The position numbers and the translations under genes are program-made. A stretch of DNA of 64,000 bases, from NCBI RefSeq assembly GCF_964355755.1, contig NC_092670.1:14631201-14695200 (forward strand), written 5' to 3'. The notes beneath the pieces were generated by a model. The model made no database searches, was not told the DNA's origin, and saw only the letters and a program-made list of their open reading frames with translations. The stretch is from Antedon mediterranea. Lineage: Eukaryota > Echinodermata > Crinoidea > Comatulida > Antedonidae. Below are positions 53,392 to 61,200 of the stretch, piece after piece. Position 1 is the stretch's first letter. The number at the start of each line of letters is the position of its first letter.

Positions 53392-56300
53392 ATGAAAGAT
53401 AGTCTAATTCGAGATCGTTTAGTACTGGGAGTACATGATGAAAGAGTAAGAAAACGACTATTCCAAGAAAGAAAAATAGATTTAAAGAAATGTATTGACA
53501 TCTGCCACGGCTATGAAAACACATACAACCAAATGAAAGTGATTTCTGGTAAATCATTGGAGGAAGAAAAAGTTCATAAAGTGATGAACAGAGGTGGACA
53601 TCAGCAGAAACATGAAACCCCTCAGTCATCAGGAAAACATAAAACTAGTGACAGAGCACCGTCTGGCAACATGCCTAAATGCAAATATTGTAGAAACAGC
53701 CACCCAAGAAAGAAAGAAATGTGCCCTGCCTGGGGTAAACGGTGCAACAAATGCAAATTAATGAACCATTTCGCTATTGTATGCAAACGGAAACCCAAGC
53801 TATATGGTGTTGAAGCACAAGATTCAGATGATAGTACATTGAGTGTAACTGAAGACAAAATTTACAATGTTTCAACAGGACCAATATATGCGGAAATGAC
53901 CATGAATGATGGAAGTAAAATACGATTCCAAGTGGACAGCGGAGCTACTGTAAACGTGATACCAGTAAAATATGTTGAACTAGGTAGTACCAAAATTGAA
54001 CAATCACACACAAAGTTAACAATGTATAACAAGAGCAAAGTCATCCCATTAGGAAAATGTGTGCTAACGCTTAAAAATGACGCCACAAACAAGTCATATA
54101 CAGTTGATTTTCAAATTGTCAAACAAGATTTACAACCACTATTAAGCAGAGAGACAGCAGAAAAAATGAAACTGATCACGGTAAACTACAGTAACTTCAA
54201 GCAATTACATAGTGTCACACAGACAACATCCAAGATCCTTGAAGACTACAAAACAGTTTTTAATGGTAAACTGGGACGTCTACCAGGAAAAGTTTGTATA
54301 AAGATTGCCGAGCACTCAAAAGGAACGCAATGTCCAGCTCGAAGAGTACCTATATCCGTGAAGCCCAAGTTAAAAGAGGAACTAGACAAACTACTAACAG
54401 AAGGTGTTATAACGCCAGTATCTGAACCAACAGACTGGTGTTCACAGATATCTATGCAAACCAAAAAAAATGGTAAACTAAGAATATGCGTAGATCCGAG
54501 ACCGCTGAATGAAGTTCTGCAGCGTGAGAGATATCCACTACCAACCATGGAGGATATTCTACCAGAACTAGCCAATGCAAAGGTATTTAGCAAGGTTGAT
54601 CTGTCACATGGATACTGGCACTGTGAATTGGACGAAAACAGCAGCCGTCTGACTACGTTCATCTGTCCGTTTGGAAGATTTCGCTGGAATAGATTACCCT
54701 TTGGTTTGAAAGTGAGCACAGAAATTTTCCAAAGGAAGTTAAATGAATCATTGACAGGGTTAGAAGGAGTAGCATGCGTAGCAGATGACATACTTGTCTA
54801 TGGTTATACAACTGAAAAACATGACAAAAGTTTGAGAAACCTTTTTGAAAAATGTCAGAAAGCTAGAATACAACTAAATAAAGAGAAGAGTGTATTTCAT
54901 ACTGACACAATTGATTTCATGGGACATACCATAACTGCTAATGGATTAAAACCTGACGTGAAAAAGCTAGAAGCAATCCTCAAAATGGATAATCCAACAG
55001 ATGTTGAAGGCGTTCGTAGAATGCTAGGATTAACAAATTACCTAGCAAAGTTCCTACCTCAGCTAGCAACTGTTGTTGAACCACTTCGTCGACTGACTCA
55101 TCAAGATTGTCAGTGGCACTGGTCAGATGACCAAGATAAAGCAATTCTTAATTTGAAACAACTAATCACTAAAGCTCCTATTCTAGTCTATTATGATCCA
55201 AAGAAGGAGTTAATAGTACAATGTGACGCCTCAAGCACAGGACTTGGAGCAGCTTTATTACAAGAAGGAAAGCCAATTGCATACGCTAGCAGATCTCTAT
55301 CAGCTACAGAAGTAAGATATGCTCAAATAGAGAAGGAGTGCCTCGCAATTGTTTTTGCAATGGAGAGATTTCATCAGTATACATTTGGACGTTTGATTAT
55401 TATCAACAGTGATCACAAACCTCTTGAAATGATTGTGAGAAAGCCTTTACACAAAGCTCCAAAGCGACTGCAAGGCATGCTGATGAGACTGTTACAGTAC
55501 GATACAAAGATCGTATACACAACAGGCAAAGAAATGTATATCGCTGACACTTTATCTAGGGCATATCTACCAAATACTGACAAGGTAGACAAATTTGATC
55601 AAGTAAATGCAGTTGGTAGTCTTCGTATTGGCCCAGAGCGAATTGATGAACTTAAAAGAGAAACAAACATGGATGAAACTACAAAAATACTGAAATCCAT
55701 AATTATGCAAGGATGGCCAGATGAAAAACAGTTTGTACCAACGCAGATTATGCCTTATTATTCATTCAGAGATGAACTGGCAGTGCATGATGGACTTATA
55801 TTCAAAGGTGAACGAGTAGTAGTACCTATCTCATCACGAAAATCAATAAAGGAACGTCTGCATGTTTCCCACCTTGGAGGAGATAGTATGCTGAGAAGAG
55901 CAAGGGAATGTATTTTTTGGCCCAGAATGTCATATGAAATAAAACAAATGACACAAATGTGCGATGTTTGTCAAACGTATCAACAGGCACAGACAAAGGA
56001 AACTATGATTCCTATTGAAGCCAAATATCCTTACCACAAAGTTGGAATTGACCTATTCACACTTGATAAGGTAGATTACATGACCACAGTGGACTACTAC
56101 AGTGGATTTTGGGAAGTTGACAAACTAACTGAAACAATAACTAATTTAAAATCAGTCATAAAGAAAGTAAAGCAACACTTTGCGAGAAACGGGATTCCTG
56201 AAATTGTCATTTCGGATAACGGCCCCCAATTTTCCAGTCACGAGTTCAGAAACTTCAGTGCAAATTGGGATTTCCAACATCAAACCTCATCTCCACATCA

Positions 56301-56991
56301 TCCTAATGCTAATGGTAAAGCAGAGGCAGCTGTAAAAGCAGCAAAGACTATGTTGATGAAGTGTAAGAAAAGCAAAACTGACCCATATATGGCATTACTT
56401 GAAGTTCGAAACACACCTACTCAAGGAACAGGAACTAGTCCTACACAGAGACTTTTCAACAGACGCACAAGATCAATGTTACCAATGACTGACACATTAC
56501 TAACACCCAGAGGAAAAGAGTATCTACAGTTGGACAAGCTACAGATAAAAGCCAACAAGGAGAAACAAGTATCTAAATACAATAAACATGCACATGACCT
56601 ACCAGAACTGGTTGAAGGTGATACGGTAAGACTAAAACCACACCGATTAGGTAAAAAAGAATGGCAAAAAGGAGTACCGGTAGTTGTAAAAAGACTAGAT
56701 GAAAGATCATATGAGATAGACACACCAACAGGTACCTATAGAAGAAACAGAGTTCATATTAGGAAAACACCTGAATCACCCCCTGATACAACTCAACTCT
56801 ACCCACCAATGGAAACAGCAGATGATAATGCAACAATACCAACTGAACAGCAGGAGGTCACAACGCAACCAATACCAACAACCAAACAAACTACACCACA
56901 CATACCAATGGCGGAACCAACTCAACCACGCAGATCAACCAGAATAAAAAAACAACCTATCTATCTAAAAGATTATGTAACTCATAAATAA
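53392..56991 (+). CDS. Gypsy Gag C-terminus and Pol polyprotein
   Basis: 1199 codons uninterrupted. It has a Gag C-terminal Cys/His region (CKYCRNSH..CNKCKLMNHFAIVC, ~98-133), aspartic protease FQVDSGATVNVIP (~180), RT with KVDLSHGYWHCEL and VADDILVYG (~463, the Asp pair), RNase H QCDASSTGLGAAL (~609) through NSDHKPLE and ADTLSRA, integrase zinc-binding HVSHLGG..CDVCQTY (~824), and the DDE core GIDLFT (~885), SDNGPQF (~942), NGKAEAAVK (~977). The tail is Thr/Pro-rich and ends RRSTRIKKQPIYLKDYV. All catalytic residues look present. Confidence 0.95.
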   Translation: MKDSLIRDRLVLGVHDERVRKRLFQERKIDLKKCIDICHGYENTYNQMKVISGKSLEEEKVHKVMNRGGHQQKHETPQSSGKHKTSDRAPSGNMPKCKYCRNSHPRKKEMCPAWGKRCNKCKLMNHFAIVCKRKPKLYGVEAQDSDDSTLSVTEDKIYNVSTGPIYAEMTMNDGSKIRFQVDSGATVNVIPVKYVELGSTKIEQSHTKLTMYNKSKVIPLGKCVLTLKNDATNKSYTVDFQIVKQDLQPLLSRETAEKMKLITVNYSNFKQLHSVTQTTSKILEDYKTVFNGKLGRLPGKVCIKIAEHSKGTQCPARRVPISVKPKLKEELDKLLTEGVITPVSEPTDWCSQISMQTKKNGKLRICVDPRPLNEVLQRERYPLPTMEDILPELANAKVFSKVDLSHGYWHCELDENSSRLTTFICPFGRFRWNRLPFGLKVSTEIFQRKLNESLTGLEGVACVADDILVYGYTTEKHDKSLRNLFEKCQKARIQLNKEKSVFHTDTIDFMGHTITANGLKPDVKKLEAILKMDNPTDVEGVRRMLGLTNYLAKFLPQLATVVEPLRRLTHQDCQWHWSDDQDKAILNLKQLITKAPILVYYDPKKELIVQCDASSTGLGAALLQEGKPIAYASRSLSATEVRYAQIEKECLAIVFAMERFHQYTFGRLIIINSDHKPLEMIVRKPLHKAPKRLQGMLMRLLQYDTKIVYTTGKEMYIADTLSRAYLPNTDKVDKFDQVNAVGSLRIGPERIDELKRETNMDETTKILKSIIMQGWPDEKQFVPTQIMPYYSFRDELAVHDGLIFKGERVVVPISSRKSIKERLHVSHLGGDSMLRRARECIFWPRMSYEIKQMTQMCDVCQTYQQAQTKETMIPIEAKYPYHKVGIDLFTLDKVDYMTTVDYYSGFWEVDKLTETITNLKSVIKKVKQHFARNGIPEIVISDNGPQFSSHEFRNFSANWDFQHQTSSPHHPNANGKAEAAVKAAKTMLMKCKKSKTDPYMALLEVRNTPTQGTGTSPTQRLFNRRTRSMLPMTDTLLTPRGKEYLQLDKLQIKANKEKQVSKYNKHAHDLPELVEGDTVRLKPHRLGKKEWQKGVPVVVKRLDERSYEIDTPTGTYRRNRVHIRKTPESPPDTTQLYPPMETADDNATIPTEQQEVTTQPIPTTKQTTPHIPMAEPTQPRRSTRIKKQPIYLKDYVTHK

Positions 56992-57297
56992 AAACAAATT
57001 CATATCGTAGCTGCTATAACTAATTAATCAATAAAAGCAGTTAATCAATAAATTGTTGCAGTTAAACGTTATGTTAAAGAAGTTAAAGTTAAACGTTATG
57101 TTAAAGAAGTTAAAGTTGTGTTAAAGTTACTCATGATAATACTGTATTTATAATAATTCACTCACAAGAGATATGAAGTCTAAACAGTAACACTGATACT
57201 AATTGATATACTATATTTTATTATATTCATCACACTAAATAACAAATAAGTATAAAAAAAAAAAAAATTCATAAAAGCGCACACCGTAACTTATTTT

Positions 57298-57310
57298 AAA
57301 AAAGGAAGGA
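57298..57310 (+). promoter_or_regulatory. Gypsy polypurine tract
   Basis: AAAAAAGGAAGGA directly before the 3' LTR, the usual plus-strand primer position. Confidence 0.75.
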
Positions 57311-57437
57311 TGTCACAGTATCGTGCCCCGACTGAGGGCGCTATGTCTTGATCTGAATAAATATGGCCACCGAGTAACACGAGTTATTTAGTCCGTATCT
57401 TTATTGTTATATTCTACCATTCACGAAACGTGAAACA
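57311..57437 (+). repeat. Gypsy 3' LTR
   Basis: 127 bp, identical to the 5' LTR except G for A seven bases before its end region (AACGTGAAACA versus AACGTAAAACA). Confidence 0.93.
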
Positions 57438-57740
57438 ATTGAAATATCATTATTTGTTATATATACGTTTAAAATGTGTGCTTTAAACGTTCAACGTTTG
57501 CAAAACTCCACAAATTCACGTATTAAAAACGAAATATTTCAACCAAATAAATACGTTAAAAATATAGTATTTTAACATTATTTTATCTAGAAATATTACG
57601 TTATAAATACGTTCAAAAAACGTTTTTAAAACGTTACAAAAACACGTTATTTCAACGTTTGCAAAACTCCACAAATTCACGTTTTGAAAACGTTTAATCA
57701 AAACGTTTCCAAAACAAAACCAGTACGTTTTTATAACGTT
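57438..57740. repeat. AACGTT-rich tandem repeat, right piece
   Basis: The 32-bp segment beginning TCAACGTTTGCAAAACTCCA occurs exactly at about 57490 and 57652, giving a ~162-bp period, surrounded by many ACGTTTTTAAAACG motifs. Confidence 0.85.
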
Positions 57741-58119
57741 TTTTTAACATACACCTGTAAATTGGGGTACGGGGCCACTTCCACATTTACCCTGCCCTGC
57801 CCTGTAATCATAACTATCCACCACCGGCAAAACCTGCAAAATAAAGAAAAATTATGAATGATTCACAGTATTTGTGCCGTGGAAAACATCTTGTAATTTT
57901 ATGCTTATTTCTATTTTTAAATAAAAGGTTAACTGGAATTGAAGCGAAATAAAAATGTCAACCTTTATTCAACGTTGTTAAATCATGTTAAGAAACAATA
58001 TCAACTGAAATAATAATGGATTAAAGTTGCTGATGTTGGAACTTAATATAGGTATACTTGAATATAGAAATAAAAAATAAGTTAATTTGTAATAATAATT
58101 TTTAAAACATATCTTTTAC
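57741..58119. other. Unassigned stretch
   Basis: Nothing recognisable apart from AT-rich sequence before the sushi exon at 58120. Confidence 0.4.
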
Positions 58120-58283
58120 CATGCATTTAGGATATGATGAGCTGTATTGTCCATTATCACAAGTTATTGTTGTTTCTCCTACCAATGTATAACCAGCATC
58201 ACATGTGAATGTCATGGATCCTCCATGAGTAGAGCTACCAGAATACTGACCGTTTCGAATACTGATGGACGACTCACAGTTAG
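58120..58283 (-). CDS. Sushi exon with altered donor, gene 2
   Basis: Encodes ANCESSISIRNGQYSG.., MTFTCDAGYTLVGETTITC.. and SSSYPKC, four cysteines intact. The donor GTAAAA follows ATG and would give a 164-nt exon, out of the 1-1 phase of all siblings; reading on gives MVKDMF and a stop. It is either a terminal coding exon or a broken copy. Confidence 0.65.
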
Positions 58284-61200
58284 CTGGTGGAGATATTAAG
58301 TAATACATTAGGAAGCTTAATGTTTCCTGCATTAAAACTTATTCCTATTGGTGAACTGTATCAAAATACGCTTTCAGAAACATGTTGTTTGGGTTTTAGT
58401 AGTATTAGTCATTTATAAAGCGCAGCAATGTACACGTGACCGAGAGTAGACTTGCTATTCTATGGTTTATTCATTATCAGAAAATACTTTATAATACCAG
58501 AACCACAGAATAGTGAGGCGATTGTGAGCTTATGCCACTAAATCGCTCTATAACTAAAAAGTAAAAGATATGTCATGTCATGGAGCCATCTTTATTTGGG
58601 GTATAATATGGTAATATTAATTAACACCCGCTTTGAAGAAAAGCCTCCCTCAAATAAACGACACCATTCCCTCCAATAGAACATCATGTGGAATACGCCC
58701 GCCACATGCATTTACACAATAATTGTATCACAACACATTACATTAACTACCATCATCTACAATTTACCAAGCATTTTTTTGTCACTTTTTTATATTAATT
58801 GTGCTGTATTTTACTTTACATCTAGGTGGTATTTATTTGATTATATTACATAGCCTATGTAAATACGCGAACGTGATTGGTTGAAACTGCATCACATGAC
58901 TACCGCTGCGAGGATCGTAAATCGTATATATCCTCGAGAACGATGATATTGACTGTGTAATTTTCGCGTAATAATCGTGTCCCCTGTCATTAATCATATA
59001 AATTCTCGAGTACGATGATATTGACTTTGTAATTTTCGTGTGCAACACTCGAGTTTGCCGATAAATAAACAAAAGTCATCTACTCGATCTTGAAATCGGG
59101 TGGAATTGTCACTCCATCGCAAGACAACGTTTCATCCGCTGGGCCATGGAATTTGCTTGAAGAAATTAATCTTCTAAACTATTTAAGCTATGCATACATA
59201 GCGCCCTCATTTGTTATAAGTCCACCCTAAATGTGATGAAACACCGTTTGTGATTGGTCAATACTCACGGTAGTAACCTATTAACTAGTACGCGCTGAAC
59301 ATCCGGTGATTCGGCTCCTCGAAGATCGAGAAAAAGACGAATTGTTTATTCGGCCTACCTGATTATAATATTATTATTAATAGGCTTATTGATGGAAATT
59401 CTTCTGTTAATTTAAACGACCTAGGCCTAAGTGAATATTTTATTGCCAAGGAGTCATTAATTAGTAATTATCTGTATATTATTCTTCGCAAGGTAAGGTG
59501 TCTAGGCAGGCTTGTTTTAAATACAATACAAATACTAGGAGGCCTATAGCCTAGCTTCACCCAACCCAGCAGACTTGTTCTTGGCTATATAATATAACAG
59601 ATATTGCCTTTTATATCGGTTAAATATAAGATTTGACATCCCCTCGGTAATGATATTAAGTTCTCGGGGAATATATATTTCCCTCAGCTGGCGCTTCGGG
59701 AAATATATATTCCCTCGAACTTAATAATATCATTCCCTCGGGGATGTCAAATCTTATATTTAACCTCTAAGCAGTCAATATCTGTATAATACATATTACC
59801 ATATTATACCCCAAATAAAGATGCCTCCCCTCCCCCTAAAAACCCTTTTGAACAATAAATGCCCGGGGCGTTTAATCGGATACACATGGCAAGTTACTTC
59901 TAGCATTCTGAAAAGAACTGTTGAGCTTGACGTTTATATCAAAATGTTCTCGTGGACAGCAATAACTAGTACTTGAAATTGAAACAATTTAAAATATCAG
60001 TTCATAACATTACTGTGTAGAGATATGTTTTTTGTTTGAAACATTACTAATAGTATTTTCTGTTCAATTCATCTTTTAACCACATTTTCTATTACAATGA
60101 ATGTAAATATGTATATTTTGAACAATTTGATACCAAATTTAAGTTTCTACGACCAGTACTTACAGAGATATGAAGATGCCCTGGTATGTGGGTCAAAGGT
60201 AAGAAATGGCATTTCTGATCATTTTTTACTAAAATGCCCCATTAGACGGAATATAAATCTATGCCTTCTGAACAGTTTGAGACCAAAATTGACTTGCTGC
60301 AACCAGTGGTTGCCAAGATTCTAGTACCTTTATTTATTTGTTTATATAACCCTGACCCTTTGACCTTTTGTAACATTTTTCAAAATGTGTAACAGATAAC
60401 AAAATATATATTTCGAACAATTTAAAACCAAATTCAAGTGTCTACGACCAGTAGTTACGGAGATAAATGCATGACCTGGGTTGTGGGTCAAAGGTCAGAA
60501 ATGGAATTTCCGGTCATTTTGAACTAAAATGTCCCATTAGACTGAATATAAATGTATATATTCTGATCAATTTGAGACCAAAATTACTTCGCTGTGACCA
60601 GTAGTTGTTGAGATTTAAGGACATATTGGTGTTTGGTCTTATGACCTTTCACCCTGACCTTTTGACCTTTCGCCACATTTTCAAAATGTGTAACCAAGCC
60701 AAAAATGATTGTTTGACCAAAGATTATGTAGCGCCGCTACGCGGCGCAACATAGGTAACTGTTGGCAAGCTCCTATCTTATAACACTACGCGCCCAGTAA
60801 ATCCATGGACGCCATTCGGGCGGACAGGTTATTATTGCGATTTAAATGTAAATGGTTTAAATGTTGCGGTCCGCCTCGAAGTATCTGTGGTTAACCATCT
60901 TTATGATTGATTCATGGAAAAGGGAAGAAATTATGTAAACAAAGTAAAATAAAAGTTTCTTTGGGATCTGGACACTTTCCAACTAATTCTGTGTGTTTAC
61001 ATTGATATGTTTGGTTAGACAACTTCGTTCTTTAACCAAAACATCGTGGATATTGTGACAACGACTTTATTCCGGTTCAAACTTGTCCGCCAGAATGGCG
61101 TCCATGGATTACAAAGGTCTCACCCAGTTACCTATCTTGCGCCGCGTAGGGGCGCTATACAATCTTTGGTTTGACCACCCTAAACCAATTTCTGAAGTCA

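Larger units (their letters stand above)
52672..57437 (+). mobile_element. Gypsy LTR retrotransposon
   Basis: Very short LTRs of 127 bp (52672-52798, 57311-57437; TGTCACAG..AACA) differ at one base. A primer-binding site TGGTGGCAGCGGTGC follows the 5' LTR directly, and an AAAAAAGGAAGGA polypurine tract precedes the 3' LTR. Flanks ATTTA and ATTGA match at four of five bases, probably a mutated 5-bp duplication. It encodes Gag with two frameshifts and an intact Pol. Confidence 0.94.
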
